The position numbers were made by a program, and so were the translations under genes. Shown here piece by piece: positions 18,194 to 25,335 of a stretch of 49,205 nt of DNA (the stretch's first letter is position 1; each line of letters starts with the position of its first letter). Under the pieces are notes generated by a model. That model ran no database searches. It had not been told where the DNA came from and saw nothing but the letters and a program-made list of their open reading frames with translations. Origin of the DNA: Flavobacteriales bacterium UBA3376 (GTDB lineage Bacteria; Bacteroidota; Bacteroidia; Flavobacteriales; Weeksellaceae); contig DEQC01000058.1 in the NCBI GenBank assembly GCA_002359055.1, positions 6,749 through 55,953 on the forward strand, given 5' to 3'.

Positions 18194-19156
18194 TTATCGA
18201 TTCGCTTGTTTGTTGGCATAAATACTAACAATCAGAATTTGGAAAGCATGAAACACCATCAATGGGAGAAAAATAATTCCTAAAGGAAAATTCGCGGGAA
18301 ATAAAACTTGTGCAAAAACAGTTCCGTGGACCAAGGATTTTTTCGTTCCACAATACTGAGCCGTTATCGTGTCTTCTTTATTGAGTTTGAGTAATTTAGA
18401 GAACCAAGCCGTAAGGTAATAAACCGTATAAAACAGTGCGATGCACAGAGCGATAATTATTAATAATGTATTCAATCCTACACTTGTAAAAACATTTGAT
18501 TCAAAAGATTTGGCAAAACTTTTATAAATAATTATTAGAATGATCGATTTATCAAAAAAACTTAATTTTTTACTGTTTTTATTGGCCCAACTTCCAAAAT
18601 ATCTTTGAAGAAATAATCCTAAAGCCACTGGTAATAAAATTTCGATCAATAGTTTGAGATAAATGCTTGATAAGTTAAAATCACCCACTAAATTTTGAGT
18701 AAATAATCCCATCCATAGTGGTGTAATCAAAATTCCAATCAAACCTGAAATACTCGCATTGAAAATAGCTGCAGGAACATTTCCTTTCGCTATGGAAACC
18801 ATGACTACTGAAGCCGATACAGTTGATGGCAAAGCAGCTAAAAATAAAAATGAAGTCCAAATCATATTTTGACTTTCATTTTGCATGAATGGTTTGAAAG
18901 CCAAAATTATCAGTGGAAACAATAGGAAAGTAGAAGCTTGTATCAACACGTGCAACTTCCAATTCATCAATCCCAATTTCAACTTTTCTGGCCCTAATTT
19001 CAATCCATAAAAGAAAAAAATCAATGATATACCAATATCTCCTATGGTATCCAAGGGAATTGGACTATTGGAACTACCATAGGCTGGAAAGAAATATGCG
19101 ATTATAACACAGGTTATAATCGCAAAAATAAATTTATCTATTTTAAACTTTTTCAA
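18194..19156 (-). CDS. Bile acid:sodium symporter family protein (SLC10A7/YfeH-like)
   Basis: This is an inner-membrane transporter with about ten hydrophobic segments over 320 residues. Diagnostic stretches are GDIGISLIFFFYGLKLGPEKL near residue 45, FLAALPSTVSASVVMVSIAKGN near 105, and AQYCGTKKSLVHGTVFAQVLFP near 270. All are typical of the SLC10A7/YfeH branch, not of true bile-acid carriers. The substrate in bacteria is not established. The gene lies 32 bp downstream of the Nfu gene on the same strand and may be read from it. Confidence 0.88.
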   Translation of the reverse strand: MKKFKIDKFIFAIITCVIIAYFFPAYGSSNSPIPLDTIGDIGISLIFFFYGLKLGPEKLKLGLMNWKLHVLIQASTFLLFPLIILAFKPFMQNESQNMIWTSFLFLAALPSTVSASVVMVSIAKGNVPAAIFNASISGLIGILITPLWMGLFTQNLVGDFNLSSIYLKLLIEILLPVALGLFLQRYFGSWANKNSKKLSFFDKSIILIIIYKSFAKSFESNVFTSVGLNTLLIIIALCIALFYTVYYLTAWFSKLLKLNKEDTITAQYCGTKKSLVHGTVFAQVLFPANFPLGIIFLPLMVFHAFQILIVSIYANKQANR

Positions 19157-19188
19157 ATCAATAAATCGTTTGAAGCTTTTGGATTAGA

Positions 19189-20070
19189 TTATCCGTTGAT
19201 GGCTTCAACATATTCCACTTGACCTGGCAACATATCTTTCAACAAAGTTTCTATACCTTGTTTCAACGTCAGAGTAGAAGAAGGACATCCAGAGCAAGCA
19301 CCTTGCAAAAGCATTCTTGCTGTTTTCGTGTTTTCTTCAAATCCGATCAACTCAATGTTTCCACCGTCGCCAGCAACTGCAGGAATTACATATTCAGCCA
19401 AAATCTCTTTGATTTGATTTTCTAATTCAGAAAACTCTCGATTTTCATTGCCAACAGCTGTATTTGCATTGTTTTTATAATTCGAAGAAATAATTTCTTT
19501 TCCTGAATTTAGATAATCGATGATAAAATCTCTGATTTTCACAGCGATATCATTCCAATCAGATTCGGAAGATTTAGTGATCGATACATAATGATCAGTA
19601 ATAAACACTTCTTTCACAAAATCAAATTCAAACAAGGCCAAAGCCAAAGGAATTTCCTGCGCTTCATCTTTGTTTCTCGCTTCAGCAATTCCGTTATAAA
19701 GCGTTCGATTGGCAGTAAATTTCATCACATCAGGATTTGGAGTCATTTCGATGTAAAGACTCTCAGCTGACTCTTCTTTTGGTTTTACTTCTTCGATTAA
19801 AAGAGTTCCAGCATCCAAGTGTTTATTGACAATTTCTTTAATAACATTTACCGCCATTTCCCATTCGATGGTATCATTTTTCTCAACAGCAACGAAATTG
19901 GCTGTGATATAAACTTTGGTTATGAATGGAAATTGAAGAAGATCTTTAGCAACAGGTGAATTTACAGGTTGACTATGTATAGTAAATTCATGCGCACCAT
20001 CTGTAATCGGACGGTCACAAACAAACTTAAATATGTTTGGATTCGGTGTTTTATCAATATATACTCTCAT
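19189..20070 (-). CDS. Nfu-type iron-sulfur scaffold with duplicated Nfu_N domain
   Basis: Nfu proteins carry or deliver Fe-S clusters to apoproteins. The 293-residue protein has two tandem N-terminal Nfu_N domains. The first (about 1-92) begins IDKTPNPNIFKFVCDRP. The second (about 105-195) begins IEMTPNPDVMKFTANR. They share the TPNPnxxKF core and a similar internal layout. The C-terminal NifU domain (about 215-290) has the cluster-binding CSGC in LQGACSGCPSSTLTLKQGIE. It lies upstream of, and close to, the SLC10A7-like gene. A TATTTTTG box is 7 bases before the ATG. Confidence 0.92.
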   Translation of the reverse strand: MRVYIDKTPNPNIFKFVCDRPITDGAHEFTIHSQPVNSPVAKDLLQFPFITKVYITANFVAVEKNDTIEWEMAVNVIKEIVNKHLDAGTLLIEEVKPKEESAESLYIEMTPNPDVMKFTANRTLYNGIAEARNKDEAQEIPLALALFEFDFVKEVFITDHYVSITKSSESDWNDIAVKIRDFIIDYLNSGKEIISSNYKNNANTAVGNENREFSELENQIKEILAEYVIPAVAGDGGNIELIGFEENTKTARMLLQGACSGCPSSTLTLKQGIETLLKDMLPGQVEYVEAING

Positions 20071-20077
20071 AATGGTA

Positions 20078-20085
20078 CAAAAATA
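20078..20085 (-). promoter_or_regulatory. -7 box of the Nfu gene promoter
   Basis: The minus strand reads TATTTTTG, a full TAnnTTTG match, seven bases before the ATG at 20070. It implies a very short leader. The nearest upstream TTG is 25 bases away, which is rather far. Confidence 0.4.
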
Positions 20086-20131
20086 AGGCTTCTTTTTATA
20101 TATTTAGCCTCAAATTCTATAGTTTAACTTT

Positions 20132-20644
20132 ATGGCAATAATCAAAGAATTATTAGGAAAGAAACCTCAGTTGGGAAATGATTGTTTTATAGCTGAAACG
20201 TCTGTTATTATCGGTGATGTTAAAATGGGGAACGAATGTAGTATTTGGTACAACGCGGTGATTCGTGGCGATGTTCATTACATAAAAATGGGCAATAAAG
20301 TCAATGTTCAAGACAACGCGATGATTCATTGCACTTATCAAAAATTTCCTACCAATATTAGAAATAATGTATCGATTGGTCACAATGCGATTGTCCATGG
20401 ATGTACTATTCATGACAATGTTTTGATAGGAATGGGATCGATAGTGATGGATGGTTGTGTGATAGAATCTAACTCGATTATTGCTGCAGGAGCTGTTTTG
20501 ACTCAAAATACACATGTCAAAGAAGGTGAAATATGGGCAGGTGTTCCCGCCAAAAAAATTGGAATGGTTTCTAAGGAATTGAAGGAGGGAGAAATTGAAC
20601 GTATTGCTAATAATTATGTGAAATATAGCTCTTGGTACAAATAA
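20132..20644 (+). CDS. Gamma-carbonic anhydrase family protein (YrdA/CaiE-like)
   Basis: This 170-residue protein is built from a left-handed beta-helix of hexapeptide repeats (for example IIGDVKMGNECSIW, VLIGMGSIVMDGCVI). Three histidines expected to bind metal at the trimer interface appear in AMIHC, SIGHNAIVHG and its continuation. The N-terminal arginine and aspartate of the active site are in VIRGDVHYIKMG. Family members bind Zn or Fe, and some hydrate CO2 while others are inactive, so activity is uncertain. The gene is divergent from nfu with a 61-bp gap. Confidence 0.88.
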   Translation: MAIIKELLGKKPQLGNDCFIAETSVIIGDVKMGNECSIWYNAVIRGDVHYIKMGNKVNVQDNAMIHCTYQKFPTNIRNNVSIGHNAIVHGCTIHDNVLIGMGSIVMDGCVIESNSIIAAGAVLTQNTHVKEGEIWAGVPAKKIGMVSKELKEGEIERIANNYVKYSSWYK

Positions 20645-20662
20645 ATTCCTAAGAATTTCTCG

Positions 20663-20830
20663 CTAAGCTTTTAAGATAAAGTAATAGAAAATCACCCAAA
20701 TAATGATGAAAGTTATCACTGGAAAAATTAAAGGCTTTATTTTTTTTGGATTCTTTTCTATGAGTAATACATAAAGCGAATAAATTACAAAAACAGCAAC
20801 AATAATCAAAGGAATATAAATATAAAGCAT
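20663..20830 (-). CDS. Small membrane protein, unknown function
   Basis: The 55-residue product from the ATG at 20830 (MLYIYIPLIIVAVF) has two hydrophobic helices separated by a basic loop, KNPKKIKPL. I recognise no family. An ATG at 20866 is in frame, but a TAAATTTG -7 box at 20868-20875 directly abuts it, so transcripts would begin at or after that codon. The internal ATG is therefore preferred. It is convergent with the carbonic-anhydrase-like gene. Confidence 0.6.
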   Translation of the reverse strand: MLYIYIPLIIVAVFVIYSLYVLLIEKNPKKIKPLIFPVITFIIIWVIFYYFILKA

Positions 20831-20867
20831 AGTGAGTGGGTTTTTTAGCGATTTATAGATGTACAAA

Positions 20868-20875
20868 CAAATTTA
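20868..20875 (-). promoter_or_regulatory. -7 box of the small membrane protein gene
   Basis: The minus strand reads TAAATTTG, matching TAnnTTTG, 37 bases before the ATG at 20830. No TTG is found at -33. Confidence 0.4.
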
Positions 20876-20992
20876 CATTATAAAAATAAATTTATTCATT
20901 TGAATTTCAAAGACATAAAGAAAAGTAAGTTTTCATACAAAATTCAGTAAAATGTAAATTAGGTATATTCGTAAAAATTAAATCAAATATAA

Positions 20993-22552
20993 ATGTTAGT
21001 AAATTATATAAAGAAATCTCGGATAGTTTTTTCATTATTGATCACATCATTGTTTTTGGAAGTTCAAGCACAAACTGAATTACCAAAGAACTTCGAAGCT
21101 TGGATAGAGAATTATCGTCAAGAATGGAAAATTCCTGGAATGGCAGTTGGAATCGTGAAGGATGGAAAAATAATTTTTGCCAAAGGATTCGGTGAAAAGA
21201 AATTAGGCAGCGGAGAAAAAGTTGATGAAAATACAGTTTTCGGAATCGCTTCCGCCAGCAAAAATATGACAGCTGCAGCGTTGGCTGTGCTTGTGGATGA
21301 AGGAAAAATAAATTGGGACGACAAAATCACTCAGCATATACCTTGGTTTCAGATGAAAGATCCTTGGGTCACTAACGAATTAACCATAAGAGATGCTTTG
21401 ACACATCGTTCGGGTTTGGGAAGAATTTTAGGCAATCGCCTTCAATTTATGACCAATAGTTCAAGAGATGAGGTTTTGTTCCAAGTTCGTTACATGGATT
21501 TAGAAAAGCCATTTAGAACCTCTTATGTTTATAGCAATATCATGTATTCTTTGGCTGGACAAATCATTGAATATGTTGATGGACGTACTTGGGATGAATT
21601 TTTACAAGATCGTTTTTTCAAACCTATGGGAATGAAATCTACAACCACAAGTATTACAGAATTGAAAGAAGGTCAGAATTTAGCTTTTCCACACCAAGAA
21701 ATCGATGGAGAAATAGTTCAAATTAAAAGAAGAAATTGGGACAATGCAGGACCTGCAGCTGGAGTAAATTCATCGGTGATTGATATGAGTAAATGGTTGA
21801 TGTTGCAATTGGGTGAATCAGGTAAATTCGATGGTAAAACTTATATAAGTAATCAACAAATGAATGAAATCCACAAACCTCAATTAGGCATTCCACCGAG
21901 AAATTCAAAATCACCTCAGATGTCTTATGGTTTAGGATGGCACATCACTGATTATAAAGGATACAGAGTTTTGGATCATGGAGGAGCGACTGATGGATTC
22001 AACACGGCCATGTATTTATTTCCTGAATTGGATTTAGGAATTATTGTTTTCGTGAACACTTTCAGTGGATTTGGAAATGCTGTTGCTTATCAAGTTGCCG
22101 ATCATTTCATCGATGGAAAAAGTGAAGTTGATTGGGGCGAAAGATATTTGACTAATTATAGAAATGCTTATGAAAGAGCTTCTACTGAACGTCAGAAAAT
22201 TCATGATGCAAAAATAAAAAATACTCAGCCAACATTGAGTCTGGATGCATATGTAGGCAAATATAAATCGGTAGCTTATGGTGAAGTAGAAGTGAAGAAA
22301 AATGGCAATCAATTGGTTTTACATTTTTGGGAAACCGAAGGTTTAGAAGCAAAACTTGAGCATTGGCATTTTGATACTTTTAGAGCCATTTGGAAAAACA
22401 AAGCACAAAGAGAAGAATTTATGCAATTTCATTTAGGAAAAGATGGAAAAGTGGAAGCTTTGGATTTTGAATTTGTTTTGCGACCAATGTTGTTACAAGT
22501 TGGTGCTTATCCATCGAATTATACACATACAGAGCGATTTAACAAATTATAA
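20993..22552 (+). CDS. Serine hydrolase of the beta-lactamase/penicillin-binding fold
   Basis: This exported protein has 519 residues and a signal peptide (about 1-26, ending VQAQ). The class C beta-lactamase-like domain (about 35-385) shows SASK (Ser87, Lys90), YSN in VYSNIMYS, and HGG in LDHGGATDGFN. The C-terminal 120 residues look like the DUF3471 lipocalin-like module common in such hydrolases (DAYVGKYKSVAYGEVEV). Members act as D-aminopeptidases, esterases or peptidases, and true beta-lactamase activity is unlikely. The fructosamine kinase-like gene follows after 2 bp. Confidence 0.9.
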   Translation: MLVNYIKKSRIVFSLLITSLFLEVQAQTELPKNFEAWIENYRQEWKIPGMAVGIVKDGKIIFAKGFGEKKLGSGEKVDENTVFGIASASKNMTAAALAVLVDEGKINWDDKITQHIPWFQMKDPWVTNELTIRDALTHRSGLGRILGNRLQFMTNSSRDEVLFQVRYMDLEKPFRTSYVYSNIMYSLAGQIIEYVDGRTWDEFLQDRFFKPMGMKSTTTSITELKEGQNLAFPHQEIDGEIVQIKRRNWDNAGPAAGVNSSVIDMSKWLMLQLGESGKFDGKTYISNQQMNEIHKPQLGIPPRNSKSPQMSYGLGWHITDYKGYRVLDHGGATDGFNTAMYLFPELDLGIIVFVNTFSGFGNAVAYQVADHFIDGKSEVDWGERYLTNYRNAYERASTERQKIHDAKIKNTQPTLSLDAYVGKYKSVAYGEVEVKKNGNQLVLHFWETEGLEAKLEHWHFDTFRAIWKNKAQREEFMQFHLGKDGKVEALDFEFVLRPMLLQVGAYPSNYTHTERFNKL

Positions 22553-22554
22553 CC

Positions 22555-23400
22555 ATGTCATCGATTCTCTATAAAATAGCAGAAGAGAATGCATTTGAAT
22601 TGATTGATTTTCGTCCGCTTCATGGTGGAGATATCAATGCGGTTTTTCATTTGAAAACTGATATTGGTGACAGAGTTGTTAAATTGAACAATGCTTTGAA
22701 ATTTCCAAATATGTTCGAAACCGAACATAAAGGGTTAGAATTATTGCGAATGAGCAATAGTTTCACCGTACCTAAAGTATTTAAGAATTCGAACATTGGA
22801 GATACATCATATTTATTGATGGAATTTATTCATTCATCCAAAAAGATTGAAAATTTCTGGGAAGATTTCGCTTTTAAATTGATTAAATTACACAGTTGTA
22901 GTCGTGAAACTTTCGGTTTGGATTTCGATAATTATATTGGAAGTTTGAAGCAAATTAATCTATCAAACAAAAATTCTTCTGAGTTTTATATTGAATCGAG
23001 GTTAGATCCACAATTTCAGATGGCGATTGATTGTGGATTTGAGTTCTCGAATTTAAATGAATTTTATAGCAATATCAGCCATGAAATTCCTTCAGAAAAA
23101 AGTGCATTGATTCATGGAGATTTATGGAATGGAAATTATATGGTTTCAGATAGAGGAGAAGCTGTGTTGATTGATCCAGCGATAGCCTTTGCGTCGAGAG
23201 AAATGGATTTGGCTATGATGAAATTATTTGGTGGATTTGCTGATGAAGTATTTGAAATATATGATGAGAATTTCCCATTGATAGAAGGCTGGAAAGATAG
23301 AATTGAAATTTGGCAATTGTATTATTTATTGGTCCATTTAAACATTTTCGGAAAATCGTATTATCCATCTGTTGTTCGAATTTTGGACAGATATATTTAG
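22555..23400 (+). CDS. Fructosamine kinase family protein
   Basis: This is a kinase-fold protein of 281 residues that probably phosphorylates ketosamines formed by protein glycation, so that they decay and the amine is repaired. The N-lobe has FRPLHGGDINAVFHL. The catalytic loop is HGDLWNGNYMVSDRGE, followed by the metal-binding LIDPAIAFASREMDLAMMK, all typical of the FN3K/YniA family. It starts 2 bp after the stop of the serine hydrolase gene, so the two are an operon. No downstream partner is visible. Confidence 0.88.
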   Translation: MSSILYKIAEENAFELIDFRPLHGGDINAVFHLKTDIGDRVVKLNNALKFPNMFETEHKGLELLRMSNSFTVPKVFKNSNIGDTSYLLMEFIHSSKKIENFWEDFAFKLIKLHSCSRETFGLDFDNYIGSLKQINLSNKNSSEFYIESRLDPQFQMAIDCGFEFSNLNEFYSNISHEIPSEKSALIHGDLWNGNYMVSDRGEAVLIDPAIAFASREMDLAMMKLFGGFADEVFEIYDENFPLIEGWKDRIEIWQLYYLLVHLNIFGKSYYPSVVRILDRYI

Positions 23401-23479
23401 AATAAATTAAATTTATATTAAGTTGAATAATTTAGTTAAATTACTGATTATTTTACATGGTTCAGCCGTATAAAAAATG

Positions 23480-23487
23480 TATATTTG
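23480..23487 (+). promoter_or_regulatory. -7 box of the DUF2853 gene
   Basis: TATATTTG lies 22 bases before the ATG at 23510. It matches TAnnTTTG. The -33 region reads ATGG, not TTG. Confidence 0.4.
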
Positions 23488-23509
23488 AATATAAACCGTA
23501 AAAATTTTA

Positions 23510-23854
23510 ATGAAAATGGGAAAAAGAGAAGAACTGATCCAAAAGTACGCTGAGGATTTAAAAGAAAAATGCGGAGTTACTCCAGACATGGATTTATTGA
23601 CCAAAGTAACGATTGGTTGTGGACCGTCGATCTACAATCCTGATGCTTCAACTGTATCTTTAGAGCAATCAGAATTAGACACTGTAAAAAATAACTTTTT
23701 GATCAAAAAGTTAGGTTTGAAAGAGTCAGATAAATTAGACGAAGGAATTGAAAAAGTAATCGATCAATACGGAAGATCCAATAGAAATAAATATAGAGCA
23801 GTAGTTTATTATTTGCTGACCAAACACTTCAAAAAAGAAGATGTTTACAAATAA
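23510..23854 (+). CDS. DUF2853 family protein
   Basis: This is a 114-residue soluble, mostly helical protein. The family signature is recognisable: KREELIQKYAEDLKEKCG near the start, LLTKVTIGCGPSIYNPDAST in the middle, and NKYRAVVYYLLTKHFKK at the end. A second ATG two codons in is also possible as a start. The function of the family is unknown. The gene has its own -7 box and is followed by a bidirectional terminator, so it is monocistronic. Confidence 0.85.
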   Translation: MKMGKREELIQKYAEDLKEKCGVTPDMDLLTKVTIGCGPSIYNPDASTVSLEQSELDTVKNNFLIKKLGLKESDKLDEGIEKVIDQYGRSNRNKYRAVVYYLLTKHFKKEDVYK

Positions 23855-23873
23855 AATCAAAACGATTTAACTT

Positions 23874-23908
23874 AAAAAACTTGACTTTTCAGTCAAGTTT
23901 TTTTTATC
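23874..23908. terminator. Bidirectional terminator
   Basis: A 13-bp perfect stem (23874-23886 with 23891-23903, loop tttc) has an A6 run in one arm and a T8 run after the other. It ends both DUF2853 and the convergent membrane-protein gene, whose stop codon begins at 23904. Confidence 0.88.
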
Positions 23909-24524
23909 TATTTCTATTCAAAAGAAAAAATCCAATAAAAGCTATATTTAAAATGACGGAAGCGATGAGCCAATAATTTAAAGAACCACTTTCATCCGAA
24001 GAAGTTTCTTCTCTTGCTTCTAAAATCTCATCTACAGTTGATGTTTCATCAGTATCTTCTTGAGATTGATAAAACACTAAATCCATATAAGGAAGCGTCA
24101 AATCTTCTAAAGTTAGCGTTTCAGATTTTTGATTGTAATTCAATTTGAGTTGATCAAAATTGTTGAGAAGTATAGTTGCAATCAATTCGTTTTTAATGGT
24201 TTCAGGATTTTCTATAATTTCATGTATAGTAATTTCAACCAAATCTTGTTGAATTTTCAAATCATAATTCCAGTTGTATAATTCAGGTTTATTTTCTTTA
24301 AGCGTTGCAATCAACGTATCGACCAAATCTTCATCAACAGTTCCTAAGAGTTTTTCATGTTTTTCGACTGTTAAATATTTATAATTTGATTGATCTAAAA
24401 TATCAGTTTTACTCCATGGACCTTGAATGTATTCGGTTTCATAATAAACATAAAAAGTAAACCAATGTGCAGCTTGTGCTTTCACACTAAAAATAATGAG
24501 CAAAAAAGCGATAATATATTTCAT
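23904..24524 (-). CDS. Hypothetical exported protein with C-terminal membrane anchor
   Basis: No known family is recognised. From the ATG at 24524 the 206-residue product begins with a signal peptide (MKYIIAFLLIIFSVKAQA, residues 1-18). A central domain with alternating acidic and hydrophobic stretches follows, then an acidic, serine/threonine-rich linker near 155-175. One transmembrane helix (LIASVILNIAFIGFFLL) and a basic tail NRNR end the protein. It should face the periplasm, tethered to the inner membrane. The start lies 4 bp after the stop of the DHFR-like gene; an alternative ATG at 24539 overlaps that gene. Confidence 0.7.
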   Translation of the reverse strand: MKYIIAFLLIIFSVKAQAAHWFTFYVYYETEYIQGPWSKTDILDQSNYKYLTVEKHEKLLGTVDEDLVDTLIATLKENKPELYNWNYDLKIQQDLVEITIHEIIENPETIKNELIATILLNNFDQLKLNYNQKSETLTLEDLTLPYMDLVFYQSQEDTDETSTVDEILEAREETSSDESGSLNYWLIASVILNIAFIGFFLLNRNR

Positions 24525-24528
24525 GATT

Positions 24529-25107
24529 TTAAAATTCATTTAATTTGTATTTTGAATTTAACTTTAAATATCGATAAGATATTTTTTCAGAATTTGAATT
24601 TTCTGAAGTGAAAATCCCAGAATCATCAACAATTTTCCATTGATTCAAATCAAAATCTAAATATACGGGTTCCGAGATTTTATCACCAAAATTATATACA
24701 AAAGTCAATTGTATTTCATCCAAAAGGTTTTCTTTTAGACATTGTTTGATGAGTTTTGCTTGACCGATGATATAAATATGACTTTGATTATTTTCAAGTG
24801 CTTTGTCTTTGGCAAATTTAATTCCTTTGGGTAGAGTTTCAACTCTGATAGCTTTTTCAAATGATTGATCCACTTGTTTAGAAATATAAAATAAATTTCC
24901 TGCAGGCACATTTTTAGGAAGATTTCTCAAAGTATTGATATCCATCAAAAGTTGTTTATTTTTTATGATTTGAATGAAATTTTCATAAGCTTTAGGAATA
25001 GTTACAAATCGACTTTCCTCTAAATCAGCAAAATTTCCAAATACATATTTCCCATTTTTTTTACTCTCAGTCAATAAAAAAATAGCTGATGTTATTACAT
25101 TAGGCAT
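24529..25107 (-). CDS. Diverged dihydrofolate reductase-fold protein
   Basis: The 192-residue protein resembles DHFR in its second half. It has NLFYISKQ in the usual strand position, then a helix and SHIYIIGQAKLIKQCLKENLLDEIQLTFVYN. That stretch matches the DHFR pattern of a strand, a glycine turn, a helix, and an L-D-E-I-x-L-T strand, followed by a closing hairpin. The first half is unlike DHFR: the substrate-contact acidic residue and the LPW-type segment are not visible, and the GRKT-like motif is replaced by LMDINTLRNLP. I infer a paralogue that has lost or changed folate activity. It forms an operon with the membrane-anchored hypothetical protein. Confidence 0.6.
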   Translation of the reverse strand: MPNVITSAIFLLTESKKNGKYVFGNFADLEESRFVTIPKAYENFIQIIKNKQLLMDINTLRNLPKNVPAGNLFYISKQVDQSFEKAIRVETLPKGIKFAKDKALENNQSHIYIIGQAKLIKQCLKENLLDEIQLTFVYNFGDKISEPVYLDFDLNQWKIVDDSGIFTSENSNSEKISYRYLKLNSKYKLNEF

Positions 25108-25185
25108 AATTTGAGTCTGTTTTAATTAATTTAAGCAATTACAAGAAAAGTCAATTCTCTTCTACTCATAGACTTTGAATATATA

Positions 25186-25314
25186 CAACAATGACATTGT
25201 TGAATTGGCGAGATTTGGTTCAATAGAAAATCACTCGCCAGATCTTTGGGCTTGCTAAAGTTAAAAAGAATTTGTGTAAACTGATTCTTATGCTTTTACT
25301 TTTTAATTAAAAAG
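25186..25314. repeat. Cluster of inverted repeats in an intergenic region
   Basis: The 228-bp gap between oligopeptidase B and the DHFR-like gene holds three dyads. A perfect 8+1+8 palindrome (caacaatg a cattgttg) is at 25186-25202. A pair tggcgag/ctcgcca is at 25206-25212 and 25234-25240. A 16-bp palindrome (ctttttaattaaaaag) is at 25299-25314. The last may act as an A/T-rich terminator of the peptidase gene. The others have no obvious role, and I see no ORF here. Confidence 0.5.
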
Positions 25315-25335
25315 AATCAAATATTTCTGCTAAAA

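Noticed and set aside
20993..22552. Antibiotic-resistance class C beta-lactamase
   Set aside because: The SxxK and YxN motifs are shared by many hydrolases. The C-terminal DUF3471-like module and operon with a fructosamine kinase point to a peptidase or esterase role.
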